Below are positions 23,920 to 35,162 of a DNA stretch of 64,000 bases, piece by piece. The stretch is from Ochotona curzoniae (taxonomy: Eukaryota > Chordata > Mammalia > Lagomorpha > Ochotonidae), in assembly GCF_017591425.1 (NCBI RefSeq), contig NW_024465746.1:1550001-1614000 (forward strand), given 5' to 3'. Numbering within the stretch: the first letter of the stretch is position 1; every line of letters starts with the position of its first letter. The notes beneath the pieces were generated by a model that was not told the origin of the DNA, did not search any database, and saw only the letters and a program-made list of their open reading frames with translations. The position numbers were made by a program, and so were the translations under genes.

Positions 23920-25079
23920 TAAATCTTAAGTCTGACATTTAACCAGTGCCAACCAGGAACCTAAAACCTCCAGGATGAACACGGATGAGTTTTGACACCA
24001 CAACTGGAGCATCTACAGGGAGAGGTATAGAGGTGTGGGTGCAAGGGTAGAGGGCCGCCGAGTGACCAGTGCGAGTCAACCCAGAGATCAATCACTTGTC
24101 AAGAGGATTGTGTCATGAATTGATCCAACTGATAACACCCTGTAGTGGAGGAAGGGCTCAATATTGCTAGTACTCTTAGTCCTGTATTTAGTACATTGGT
24201 TATTCATTCAAAAGAAGTTGAAGCCAAGTATATAGAACAGAATTTGATTTTAATGTAACTATATGGTCATGGCCACTTCTTGAAGAATTCATTGAGCTGC
24301 TCTCTCAAAGTAGGATCTTTGGAAAGGCTCAGAGAGCGAGTGAATCAACGGAAGTGTACAAGATTAACAAAAATGCTTCAACCATTGAAAAACGCACGTT
24401 GGGGTTTCTTACAGCTTATCTTTCTTTCCCCTCACTTCCCTTGGAACGACTGATTTGCCGGTGTCAGCACATGCTGGCAGGGAGAAAACTCAGGCTTAAA
24501 GACACCAACTCTAGGATGATAGCACTGAGCTCCTTACTGACTACGGATGCCCCTGGCAGAGACTCTTCCATATGTTCATTAGGAGTTGTGATCCGTGACT
24601 GACCTCCTGCACCTGCAGCTTAGGACGTTGGAGGTCTACCTGCAGGGTCGATTCCCAGAAGTGAGATTTCTATATTAAAAGGAAAGTGTACATTTAAGTT
24701 CAAGAACTGATACACAAGCCCTTCTTTGTGGCTTTGCTTCTCCCCCAGAAGCCATGGGGCTTCTAGGGCTACCCCTTCACAGTAACTTTTTTTTTATTCT
24801 CTTCTCAGTAGGTTGAACTCCCCAAACACTGTTGTACTACTTTCAGAGTTACATAAGCCTGTGCTTGTTGGTCACAGGTGTAAGTAAGCTTTGGCTGCTT
24901 ACTTGGTAACTCATTTTATTGCCTGTTCCTGCAGTTTTTCTCATCTGTCTTTGCTCACCATACTCCACTCTGGCTCAGGTGACCTTGATGAGAGAGGAAG
25001 CAACGACAATCATTTGTCTTTACCTGGAGGAAGCATCTTGGTACACCACTGATGACCAGGCCCTAACCTCTTTCCCGAA
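23920..25079. other. Intergenic; left part unassigned, right part probably ERVL-derived
   Basis: I see nothing at 23.92-24.80 kb. From about 24.8 kb the sequence plausibly continues the ERVL pol fossil on the minus strand in broken frames. Confidence 0.35.
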
Positions 25080-25345
25080 GTACTAGGTCCCTGACTCTAC
25101 CATCCTACCGAGACCTCAAGGATGCTAGCCACCTCTAGTTTGTCCTGCCCAATCAGCATGATGTCATCAATGTGATGGGTCACTATGACCTGCTGTAGGA
25201 CATTCAGATTCCCTCTGACTACATTACGACCGGGGGTAGACAAGTTCACGACGCCCTGGAACAAAACAGTAAATGAATGTTGTTGTGTTTTGCACAAATA
25301 CAAAGTGTTCCTCAACAGCAGGTCAAAGAACATATTTGCCACACA
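25080..25345 (-). pseudogene. ERVL-type endogenous retrovirus pol (reverse transcriptase) fossil
   Basis: On the minus strand an 81-codon open stretch contains a reverse-transcriptase core. It has a VLFQG-like fingers motif, then an active-site HIDDIMLIG in place of the usual Y-x-DD context, then EVAS, as in ERVL pol proteins. Frame breaks occur on both sides (for example a stop in the continuation near 25.1 kb), and the residue before I-D-D is His, so this is a dead copy. Homology probably continues leftward to about 24.8 kb and rightward to about 25.45 kb in broken frames. No gag, env or paired LTRs were identified. Confidence 0.7.
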
Positions 25346-25825
25346 GTGTGCGCCTTGTTAAAAGGCTTCAGCAACCACTCCTGTGCTGAACAGCTGTAGA
25401 GGAGCTACAGCTTGGCTAACTGGTGCTATTCCAAACCCTACCCTTTAAAGGGTCCAAACTGGCTCATCAAACGGAGATGCAAGGGGCAAGGCCCAGCACC
25501 CTGGATCGGTTGCGTTCTAATGGAAACGCTGAGATCTGGGATGTAATAGTGATTTTTCTGTTTTGGCTAAGGAGATGGGGACAGTTTTTAGGTGGTGCTG
25601 GCCAGCCTTTCAAACTGTGTCCAGAGATCAAGGACACCAAGACTGTGTTATTCCAGCTGCCAGTTACAAACTCAGGGTGCCTGTGTGATTCCAGCGGGCC
25701 AGTCGGAAGCATGCAAAGTAGATGTTTTAATCCAGACCCTGTGGGGGCAAAAGGGGACGACGTGTGGATGATTGTTTTAGATCTCCAGGTATTCACGTGG
25801 AGGAAGGTTCTGCTATAGTTTGCGT

Positions 25826-26056
25826 GTGGTTTCAGCGTATCCATCTCCCACCCCCGAAAGTTCGTGTTTGAAAGCTTGTCACAGAGCGGTGATGCTGGGA
25901 GGGGTGATGTAGACCTTTAATGGTTAGGACCTGATGGAAGGTCCATAGGGCACTGAGGGTGCTGCCCTCAGAAAGAATTAAGATCATTCTCACAGGACCC
26001 TGAGTTAATCCTCTGACGAGTCAGCTGTTTGGGGGATAAACCTGACCCCTAGCTTG
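25826..26056 (+). mobile_element. MaLR (MST/THE1-like) LTR fragment
   Basis: The order of phrases ('TGTGGTTTCAG ... CATCTCCCACCCCCGAAAGTTCGTG', then a 'GTGATGCTGGGAGG' segment, then 'CTCACAGGACCCTGAGTTAATC') follows the MaLR LTR consensus in the plus orientation. A C-SINE at 26057 interrupts it. Confidence 0.55.
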
Positions 26057-26374
26057 CTTTCTTTTTCTTTCTTTCTTTTTTAATATTAGAAAGTCAGATA
26101 TTCAGAGAGGAAGATCTTTTGTCCATTGATTCACTCCCCAAACAGCTGGGATGGCCAGAGTTGAGTTGATCTGAAGCCAGGAGCCCAGAGCCTCTTCCGG
26201 GTCTCCCACGCGGGTGCAGGGTCCCAAGGCATTGGGCTGTCCTCAACTGTTTTCCCAGGCTACAAGCAGGGAGCTGGATGGGAAGTGGAGCTGCTGGGAT
26301 TAGGACAGGCACCCATATGGGACCCCACCACATGTAAGGTACTTTCGCTACAGCTAGGCTACCACGCTGAGCCC
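26057..26374 (-). mobile_element. C-SINE inserted in a MaLR LTR
   Basis: A reverse copy starting with a (TTTC)n tail and ending 'GGCTACCACGCTGAGCCC', with TACAAGCAGGGAGCTGGATG in the body. Confidence 0.85.
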
Positions 26375-26954
26375 TTGTTTTCTGATTTTCTCAGCAATCA
26401 TGCCTTGGTCCCACACATGCTTTTACCATTTGTAGCCTCCTTGCATGTAACCACCGTCTTATTCTCTTGGTCACTCTGAGGTCATGGGAAACTCTATTTA
26501 CACCTTAAGGAAAGTCATTGAGAAAACATTCCTAGCCAGACGCTGGGATTCCTGAAAAAGGTGCTAAGTCTTGCTTAGCCCTCCAATCCCTTACTTCCGG
26601 TAGGGGGATGGGGATCCACTGTCCTGTGAGTGCCCAATCCTTTACTTCCTTGCATAAATCGCCCAGTAGATTGCAGTCTGTGTGATCCTGCCTTCCTCCT
26701 AGTGTTGGTGCATTTGACGCTGGTGGCCACTTCTCATGCACAAGGTATCTTTGAAGCACCACGTGACACTTGCCATGCAGTGATGCAGCCCAAAGGGCCA
26801 GAGACAGCATGATGCTGCTTGGACTTCAAGCTGCCCAAATGGGAGCTATGCCTACCTCCTCTTCTCGTATTAAGTACCTAGCCTTTCTAATTTTATTATG
26901 GTAATAGAAAATGAATTTATGTAGTCCTTATGTCCAAAAATCTTTGAAAAGAGG

Positions 26955-27205
26955 GTGTTTGTGTAACAATCAGTTAAACCCTGGCTGCTTGGCTTCTGAT
27001 CCAGTTCCCAGCTGATGTATCTGAGAAGGCGGCAGATGACAACAGACCCTATGTGGGAGACCTAGATAAAGTTCCTCATCCTTGACTTGGACCTGGCCCA
27101 GGCTTGGCTGTTGTGCTCAATTGGAGAGTGAGCCAACAGATGAAGGTTTCCTTAGCTGCCTACTTTTCTTCCTCCATCTCTCTCTCTCTCATTTGGCCTT
27201 TAAAT
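26955..27205 (+). mobile_element. Old C-SINE
   Basis: 'GTAACAATCAGTTAAACCC', 'GATCCAGTTCCCAGCTGATG', 'GTGGGAGACCTAGATAAAG' and 'GAGAGTGAGCCAACAGATG' mark an older forward copy. Confidence 0.65.
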
Positions 27206-27382
27206 ACATGTATTTGCTAAATCCCTGAAGTCTAGGTATTCCCTTTTCCTTGGCGTATAACGGCCCAAACAGTGGCTATGGGCTTCTTTGGGCAGTTCTT
27301 AGGGAATCACCTGTGTCTATTTTCCATTGTGTTTTTGCTTCCTTCCTTGGGAGGAGGACCTAGCCATCTCTTCAATCAATAG

Positions 27383-27710
27383 ATTCTGAATGGCTCAAAT
27401 AGCTAATCCTCCCTTTGCAAGTACCAGGATCCCATATGGGCACCAGTTCATACTCCAGCTGCTCCACTTTCCATCCCAGGCCCTGCTGGTGGCCTGGGAA
27501 AGCAGCAGAGGGTGGTCCAAATACTTAGGACCTTGCACAACTGTTGGGCAGACTAGGAAAAGGTTCTTGGCTTCTGGCTCCTGGCTTCAGATCGGCTCAG
27601 CTCCAGCCATTGCAGTCATTTGGGGAGTGAACCAGCAAATGGAAGATCTTTCTCTGTCTCTTTTGCTCTCTGTAAATCTGCCTTTCCAATAAAAATAAGT
27701 AACTCTTAAG
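27383..27710 (+). mobile_element. C-SINE
   Basis: A forward copy with 'GGATCCCATATGGGCACCAG', 'GGCCTGGGAAAGCAGCAGAGG' and 'CTTTCCAATAAAAATAAG'. Confidence 0.85.
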
Positions 27711-28017
27711 AAAAAAGGACTTATGTCTGGAAACCCAGTGAAAGAACATGAGTTTTTTTCTTGGGGCAACTGCACACAGCCCCTCATTTCTGCACATCTT
27801 CTGCTACTCATCTGGAGTGAAATTGCAAGTTATTTCTCAATTTAGTCCTCAGAAATGCCTTTGGGTCAAATACCACTTGCAATATGTCCGCTTTCTTAAG
27901 AGTAAGATATGAATGTTTGATGAAAATGGTTTATAGATTATGAAGAAGAAAAAACTTGTGCTCCCTGATCTTACAATGCACAAAAATTGTTTCAGAATGC
28001 CTGAAAAAATTGTCATA

Positions 28018-28190
28018 GCAGCCAGTGTTTGGCACAACAAAGACATCCATGCATAACGCCCATCGAGGTACCTGGATCCAGTCTCCGGCTGCCTACGAAC
28101 ACAGACCCTCGAGGCAGAAACAATAGCCCAGCTCATCGGGTTCCTGCCAATCGTGGGGAGAACTTGGCTTATGTTCTCAGATCCAGACAC
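28018..28190 (+). mobile_element. Old C-SINE, 3'-truncated
   Basis: 'GCAGCCAGTGTTTGGCAC', 'GGATCCAGTCTCCGGCTGC' and 'CCAGCTCATCGGGTTCCTGCC' form a head-containing, badly diverged forward copy. Confidence 0.5.
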
Positions 28191-28409
28191 CTCAGCAGGA
28201 ACCTTGCTTTCTTTGCTTTCTTTGAAGTTAGGCAGAAAACAAGCTTCATTGACCTAACGCAGATGTCATTGTTGAGATGCTTGTTCCACGTGCAGGCACA
28301 CATTACCCTGAAGTGTATCATGACGCAGATCAGTCATTGCTATTTTGGGTTGGAACACTTTATTTTCTCAACAGCATTTTGCCCCTTGATGTACTCGCTT
28401 CCTCGTGTC

Positions 28410-28760
28410 CAAAGTGGATGACTTGAAACAACACATATTTATTTTCTCTAAGATTACAAAGTCCAAACCCAGGTGGTGTTGGCAAGGCCACACTCCTCCT
28501 GGAAGCCCTGGGAAGAATCATCGTGTTACCGCTCCTGTCTCTTGGGGTAGCTCTGCCTTACCTCCAAACAGCCTCTTTGTCGGTGTTGAATCTTGTCTCT
28601 TTCTTTTTCTTTTTTTTTTCGAATGCTTGGGGTGGTACTTAGGGATCACACGGATAATTGAAAATGATCTCACAAGAATCTGAACTTGATCACATTCCCA
28701 AAGTTTCTTTTCCCAAATACAGAAACATTTACATTTTTCTGGAATTGTATCTTTGTATCC
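28410..28760 (-). mobile_element. MLT1-type MaLR LTR relic
   Basis: Plus-strand text 'AACAACACATATTTATTTTCT ... GGTGTTGGCAAGGCCAC' and later 'CCCAAATACAGAAACATTTACAT' is the reverse complement of the well-known MLT1 layout. It is old and diverged. Confidence 0.5.
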
Positions 28761-29849
28761 ACCATTCGTCCACTACAGTTGATACTAATAACTTCCCCAG
28801 CACCTTAGCAATTTAGTTGAAATGATCTCTGACTGAAAAAGAACTTGAGGCACAGAAATGTAGGCATATAAAGAACTGTTTATGCAATACAACTACGGCT
28901 AGCTGAAAACGTAAAACATTCGATCAAAAAGGAGTTTTACGTAAAATGTAAAGGATTCCTCTGATTTTTATAAAAATGACTATTTGCAAAAAAATGATAT
29001 TCTACCTAAATCATGTGTAAGCTTTTGAGTGGTTTCTACACAACTCTAGGCATATTTAAAAAAATATGGTTGAAACTTACCAAAAGTTCGAATACAAAGT
29101 ATGCCAAAGGCAGACTTGTTTCCAAACACTCAGTTTTCTCCCACTGACTAGTATACTGGGCTTTGTTAACCGAAGGACAGCAAACCCCACCATGGGATTA
29201 AATATCTTGAGTTTCAGATGGACCCCTTCCTTGGCCATCCATATTATGTAATTTATCATGACATTGATAAGCATCATCTAGTTGCAACTATCAAGTTTCC
29301 CACAAAAGTCCCACAAGCAATACCACCTTGGGACTGCTAATGAATCTTAATAACCTATCTAGAAAGAAAACAGCAATGCTGTTGCTAGAGTGAGGCTCAG
29401 ATGCTGGTATTTAGGAAGGGATAGGCCTTGAAGAAGCAAGGTCCTTGAAGCCAGGAGGAGCAAAGCCAGCACATCCCTTCATCCCATTTCCCCGTGGTGG
29501 CCGCCAGTGGTCTCCTTACCTACTGTCTATAGCTCCTCCCTATCATTTGGTAGCTGCACATTTTGTTCCAGGCCTACCAACCTGACTCTGAAAACCTAAT
29601 GTTCACTCCACAGTTTTGGCAACTTCTGTGGTCTCTCCTGATTCCTTGGTTGTCTCTTTTAGGCTTCACCTAACTCTGTTGGTTTGTCCTGCTGCCTGGA
29701 ATGAGAAGCCATTCTACACTCAGACCTTTGAGCTGTCCTCCTCAAAGGGGGGACACCCTGTCTATCAGCTCAAGCTCCATTGCTTCTGGGGAAGGAGCTT
29801 TGGGCTGTCTCACTGGAATTGTTGAGAAGGCATTTAATCTCCCCCTGTT

Positions 29850-29990
29850 ATGAATTGGATATTAGTTTTGGCGTCTCCCTAAGGTCCATGTATTGGTCCC
29901 CAAACTCTTATGTTAATGGTCAGGAGAATAGATTAAGCATAGTAAGAACAAGACTTTATCTAATTATGTCACCTAGTCTCTTGGTTGTTA
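29850..29990 (+). mobile_element. Possible MaLR LTR fragment
   Basis: 'ATGAATTGGATATTAGTTTTGG', then 'GGTCCATGTATTGG' and 'CCCCAAACTCTTATGTTAATGG', resembles the 5' part of MaLR LTRs. It is short and diverged, so this is a weak call. Confidence 0.3.
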
Positions 29991-30059
29991 GGGCAGACCT
30001 GATTCAAATAAATACATAAATAAAATTCTTAAATAAATCCAGACAGAGAAGTCTGTACC

Positions 30060-30840
30060 TCCAAGTGGTAGCCCGGTCATAGAAACCTCCTGAACTCTTG
30101 CTAGACACTAGATCTGACTCCCATACTCTGGCAGATGCTGTAACATGACCTGGCCCACCTCCAGTCCTGGTTCAAAATACACTGGTAGGATACTTCCTGT
30201 CCCTATCCCCAGCTCTCATGCTTATGGCAGGTGTAGCTGCCTAGTCAGGTAGAGCCTTGCAGACCCCTACCAGGCCAGCACCAAGACCTGGCTCTCATGT
30301 GTGATGGTAACTGTATCAGTGACCTAGCCTGCCCTCTGCCCTGACTTCCATTTGTACCAACAGGTGTAGAAGCCTGGACTGGTCCACCCACAGATCCAGT
30401 TCTTGTGCTCTTGGCCTGGACAAGGCAAACCTCCAGAATCTGTAATATGTTGGCCCACTGGTTTGGCGTTCATACAAGCCAACAGGTGCTGCATCCTGGC
30501 CCAGCCTACACCCATTCCCTGACCCACATGTGTACTGGCCCCAGGAGATCCTCCGAGCATCCTCACCTGACTCACTCCAGCTCTAGATATTCTGTGTGTT
30601 GGCAAGTGTAATGGCCCAAACCAGGGAGACTTTCTGCGCCCCTCTTCTGCTCCATCACTGCTCTCTTACTGACATGTGTGTAATGGCCTGTTCTGGGGGA
30701 GGCCCTAGCTATCATTTTATACGTCTCTAGTATTCCTCAGTGGCCTCCTTCCAGTATGTTCCTAGTTTGAGGCACAGCCACAGCAGGAGGGCACAGTGGG
30801 CTTGGCAAGCCCCCTCACTCCTCCCCTCCCCCACAATCAC
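30060..30840 (-). mobile_element. Diverged fragment C of the monomer-bearing retroposon
   Basis: Plus-strand phrases such as CCAACAGGTGCTGCATCCTG, 'GCCCACCTCCAGTCCTGG' and 'CCCCTACCAGGCC' are the same monomers as in copies A and B, and the fragment ends with a CT-rich segment like their 5' parts. It lacks the poly-A end and the outermost 5' end, and is more diverged. Confidence 0.5.
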
Positions 30841-30943
30841 ATATATCACATAAATGCACACACATCAGATGAAAGTAGCAACCCCAAATGAAACGGCATT
30901 ATGATTTGAATTTATAAATACTAAAAACAAATAAACAACTGAA

Positions 30944-31290
30944 GCCGGGTTGTGGTACAGAGACTTAAGTCACTTAGTACAATGCTGGTATCCCACATGG
31001 GTTTGGTTCACAACCAAGCAACTTCATGTCCAGTCCAGCTCCCTGTTCTTGTGCCCAAGAAAGCCATGGCTCATTTGCTGGAGCCGTGAACGTGGCTCAA
31101 ATGCTTGAGCTCTCCCACCCATACAGAAGACCCAGTGGGATTCCTGGCTCCGGGCTTTCCTGGGCCCAGCAACTGGGGACATTTGCGAAGTGAACCAGCA
31201 ACTAGATCTCTCTCAGGCTCCCTCCATCTGTCTCTTTCTCTGTATCTCTGCCTTTAACATAAATAAAATACATCTTAAAGATAAAAAAGC
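30944..31290 (+). mobile_element. Old C-SINE
   Basis: 'GGTTGTGGTACAGAGACTTA', 'GGTATCCCACATGGGTTTGG', 'GATTCCTGGCTCCGGGC' and 'GAAGTGAACCAGCAACTAG' with an A-rich tail. Another truncated copy follows directly. Confidence 0.7.
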
Positions 31291-31291
31291 A

Positions 31292-31390
31292 GGAGGTTGG
31301 TATTATAGTGTAACAGGTAAACAGGCTGCCTGCAACATCAAGATCCCCTAACAGAAAGTCCTCAGACGCCAAAACAATTAAGGGATTAAA
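31292..31390 (+). mobile_element. C-SINE head fragment
   Basis: 'GGTTGGTATTATAGTGTAAC' and 'GGCTGCCTGCAACATCAAGATCC' form a short 5' fragment directly after the copy at 30944-31290. Confidence 0.5.
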
Positions 31391-32567
31391 TTGAACATGG
31401 GAAGAAGTCATTCAAATCTGCTGTTGCTGAATTCAGGTTCTGCCTGAATTCCAGTTGTCTGATCCCTTCCGATACCCTGACAGCCCAGCCCAGTCTTTGT
31501 TAACCAGCGTGATTTAAGAGTCACTTTGTTGAATGCTGTGCTGGGAGGCGGCCGGCCTCATCAGCCATTCCGCAGCTAAGAATCATTAGCTAACTGGTGA
31601 CTTCCTCTGTGCCTTCCGAAAGCCAGTGAGAGATATTGATCGGTGAATCATTAGACTTGCATTTAGCTTTGCCTTCCAAGCACCAAGCGTCTGTGGCTTT
31701 CACAGGGCAGGAAAACAGAGAGGCAGCTTTTTATTCTCTTTTTCTCAAGACCTGTGTGTAAAGGGACTGCAGGAGACCAAAGATGTCTTACAGAAAGTGG
31801 AAACAGCAGTAAAATTGTCAGAAACTACAAACAAGAACCACACCACTCTACCTGGGTCAGCCCCATTCATATCTCATTCAAATTACTACGTTAACTAAGC
31901 CTGACCACGCAGAGTCCCTTAGTTCCCCCAAATTACAGTGTGGTGCAGGAACTGATGTATGCCGCAACCAACCAGAATCCCTCCTGAGACATTCTTGGGG
32001 GTTATTAAGGGACAGGCTCACGTTTGATCTGTAACCATGGGCTGCAGAAGCCATCAATAAGAAAGAGGAGTAGCCGAGACAGGAGATGGAAAACAATTGC
32101 GTCCTAATGAGGTTGTTTAGAGTCCTTCTACTCACTGGAAGCAGTTGATACCTCAGATTTGCCAGTTTGGAAATCCAGTCCTGTCTCCATCTTTGATGGA
32201 ACAGGGTTCAGCAAGGTTTCTGTCGCTTGCAGGCAAAAACCCTTAGCACTGATGAACACACAGCGGCTCCTCTCCAAGCAAAGAACTGTCAGCAATTTAC
32301 TCTCTATTCTTAGACTGTAATCTGAAGCCTGGAAGGGCCCAACTGTACACCCAGGGCAGGGAACCTCTGGCTAACACTCCGAGGCTCTGAGAACATCCCT
32401 GGCTTTGAGCCATTGAGTTCGCTTCCCTTGCTTCGGTTCTCCCACATGTGGTACTTTCTAGCACTTGTTTGCAATTCCTGGCAGTGTATAAACAGCTGAG
32501 ATGTCCCGAGTATTCCAGTCATCGTTGTTCTTTCCATTATGTAAGTCAGCAGAAAAACACCAAAATT
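31391..32567. other. Intergenic, apparently repeat-free stretch
   Basis: About 1.2 kb without a recognisable repeat. It includes homeodomain-like AATCATTAG cores at about 31.58 and 31.65 kb. No coding frame is supported. Confidence 0.45.
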
Positions 32568-32581
32568 AGAATGAGAGAAAA

Positions 32582-32906
32582 GGGCCCGGCACAGTGGGCT
32601 AGCGGCTGAAGTCCTCACCATGCACATGCCAGGATCCCATGTGGTCACTGGTTCTAATCCCGGTGACCCTGCTTCCTGTTTAGCTCCCTGCTTGTGGCCT
32701 GGGAAAGCAGTCGAGGACGGCCCAAAGCCTTGGGACCCTGCACCTGCGTGGGAGACGCAGAGGAAGTTCCTGGCTCCTGGCTTCAGATCGGCTCAGCTCC
32801 AGCCGTTGTGGCTGCTTAGGGAGTGAATCATCGGACAGAGGATCTTCCTCTGTCTCTCCTCTTCTCTGTATATCTGACTTTCCCATAAAAATAACTCTTA
32901 AAAAAA
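32582..32906 (+). mobile_element. C-SINE with near-perfect target-site duplication
   Basis: A complete forward copy. The flanks at 32568-32581 and 32907-32920 (AGAATGAGAGAAAA and AGAATGAAAGAAAA) differ at one base. Confidence 0.9.
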
Positions 32907-33000
32907 AGAATGAAAGAAAAATATTCATATTTTGTGATTTTGCTCCATTACTTTATACCTTTGTTCAATGAAATAAAAATATAAATTATTTGATTTTAAG

Positions 33001-33270
33001 ATTTTAAAACATTTTATTTAATTATTTGAAAAAGACAGGGAAAGGGAGGGGGAATAAGAAAAGGAGAGAGAGTTATCTCTTACTTCTCAGCTCACTCCCT
33101 AAACACCTGCTCAGCCAAGTCTGGATCAGAAGCCTAGAACCCAAGTACCTGCGCCATTATCGCTGCTTCCACAGTCTACTATGCCAGGAAGCTGGGACTG
33201 GGAGCAGGCAGGAGACTACCAGGCATTCGAACACTGCAGGTGGACATTCCAAGCAGATGGACTCCTGCTT
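33001..33270 (-). mobile_element. Old C-SINE relic
   Basis: 'TTTAATTATTTGAAAAAGAC', 'CTCAGCTCACTCCCTAAAC' and 'GAAGCTGGGACTGGGAGCAGG' indicate a diverged reverse copy. Confidence 0.5.
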
Positions 33271-33819
33271 TCAATATTTTCATCTCTTTTTTCTTTTTAT
33301 TCACACGAAAGAGCAAAACAACTCCTTTCCGTGTTCTGGCCTCCTCCCCTACACATTGATAAACCGGATGAAAGTTTTCTTTCTCATGATGCTGGCCGCT
33401 CAGGTTATAAGATGGAGAGGCACGGATCAGCATTCCCGACCCTATACTTCTCATTCTCAAGGACAAAGAACCCACTAGAATGCAAGGCTGTAGAAAAATC
33501 TCCGTTTTTTATGTATTTGTTTTCAGATTTTATTTGATTGAGGCCCAAGAACAGATCACCCATCTATCTACTTCCCGAATACTAAAAACGGCTAGGGCTG
33601 GTCTGTATCTGGGGCAGGAGGGTGATTAAGTTTTCCTACATGGGTGGCTGGAGCCCAATTAGTTGAGCATCAGCTGTTTCCTCATTGGGTGTTTGTCAGT
33701 AGGAAGCTGTAGAACCCAGAAGATACACTGGACAACCAGATCAATAAGACTCAGCAGAGCACCTGATCCGACTTCCTGATAAGCATGCTGGGACAAGTTG
33801 AAAGAACCTTGAAATAATT

Positions 33820-33850
33820 ATCATCATCACCATCATCATCATCATAATAA
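33820..33850 (+). repeat. (ATC)n microsatellite, imperfect
   Basis: ATCATCATCACCATCATC-type trinucleotides of about 30 bp. Confidence 0.85.
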
Positions 33851-33972
33851 AGTGAGTTTCTGACTTGGCTTGGAAGGAAGCTGTTTGCAGATTCTGGGGG
33901 AGTTAGGAAGAAGAGGAGGAAGCTCCCTAAGTAGGAGTTTGGACAATTAACTCAGCCATAGAAAAGTTACAG

Positions 33973-33974
<2 letters not shown>

Positions 33975-34020
<46 letters not shown>
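33975..34020 (+). repeat. (GT)n microsatellite
   Basis: About 23 uninterrupted GT units. Confidence 0.97.
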
Positions 34021-34024
<4 letters not shown>

Positions 34025-34559
34025 CAGACTTGTCAAGTGCACAGGACTAGAAATCTGACTTTTCAACAAACACCACAGAAGATTTTGATGACCTCAAGCT
34101 GGATTTCCATAAGTTCAAGATCTCCTTTTGTTTGCTTACCACCCTCCTGCGTGCGGGAAAGAAGAGAACTCAACAGACACTGCTTCTCCAAGCAGAGTGC
34201 TCAGACAGGAGCAACGAGATGAGTGAAGTGTGTGTCCCCTGAGGTGCTACTGCTTAACTGACCTGGGCGACCCAAGACATCTTCCAGGGAGGAAGACTCC
34301 CTTGCTGAGATGCTGCCCTCTGACACCCTGGGCTCTCTGGTTATCACAGCATCCTCAAGGGTACATTTGTGGAACTGTGGCACTGTCCAGCAGTGTTTCT
34401 GGTCCTTGCCAGGCCCCCAGGTGGTTTCCAAAGATGTGTTCCGCACTATGCTACTCTGACACCCACCCTCAGAGTGAGTCACTGGGGACCCTGTGCCTTC
34501 ATTAAAAGGGACTTTTCTGTAAACGCATCCCTGGAGGAGTGCGACCTCAGCTGTGAGCC

Positions 34560-34830
34560 TTGTCCAACAGGCAGGACCTCAGAAGGTGACTATTCGCCTA
34601 GTGCCTTTACAGAGATGATTAAGCAAAGAGGCTGTTAATTGGACCCCAAGCCAGCCTGTGTGGGGTCCTTACATGAAGTTGAGACACAACAAGAGACACC
34701 AGGATTGCCCGGGACACAAAGGCCATAGAGACACATTTGGGAACAGAGCAGCAAAAAGTGGCCAGCTATAAAAGCCAAGGAGAGCAGCCTTGGGAGAAAC
34801 TAAGCCAGCAGAGCCCTTTTGCGCCCAGCT
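34560..34830 (+). mobile_element. MLT1-type MaLR LTR relic
   Basis: The order 'GATGATTAAGCAAAGAGGC', 'GGGGTCCTTACATGAAG', 'AAGAGACACCAGG' and 'CAAGCCAAGGAGAGCAGCC'-like text follows the plus-strand MLT1 consensus (the 'gtccttataagaag' region). It is ancient and partial. Confidence 0.5.
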
Positions 34831-35162
34831 CGGGAAAGGCAGGCAACAAGTGTGTGGACAGACGTGTGGTGTGTAAGCCAGCTGGGGTCCTTTGTCAGGG
34901 GAGCTCAGGCAGATGAGTGCATGGCGACAGTTGCACGATGGCATCCCATAGGGCTGGTAGCAGTCTGAACTTTGACCAGGAGTGCATGCCAGGCTTCCCC
35001 TACACCCCCTAATACATCTTGGTTACACTTCTCTGTGTATTTCCCAGTAGCAAAAAGAAAACCATGCTTGCTTCTACTCTGTTCTTACTCTACCGTGAGC
35101 TGTGTCTTTCACTTTATTTTCTCTGTGAGTATTCTGTTTTTCTTCCATTTCAGAGAACTTTT

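Larger units (their letters stand above)
33271..34559. other. Intergenic, no gene
   Basis: It contains the ATC and GT microsatellites. Open frames at 33.03-33.54 and 34.20-34.51 kb run on both strands without recognisable domains and are treated as chance. Confidence 0.5.

Noticed and set aside
25423..25844. Opposed 125-131-codon frames beside the ERVL fossil
   Set aside because: No gag/pol motif recognised in either; kept only as possible degraded retroviral flank.
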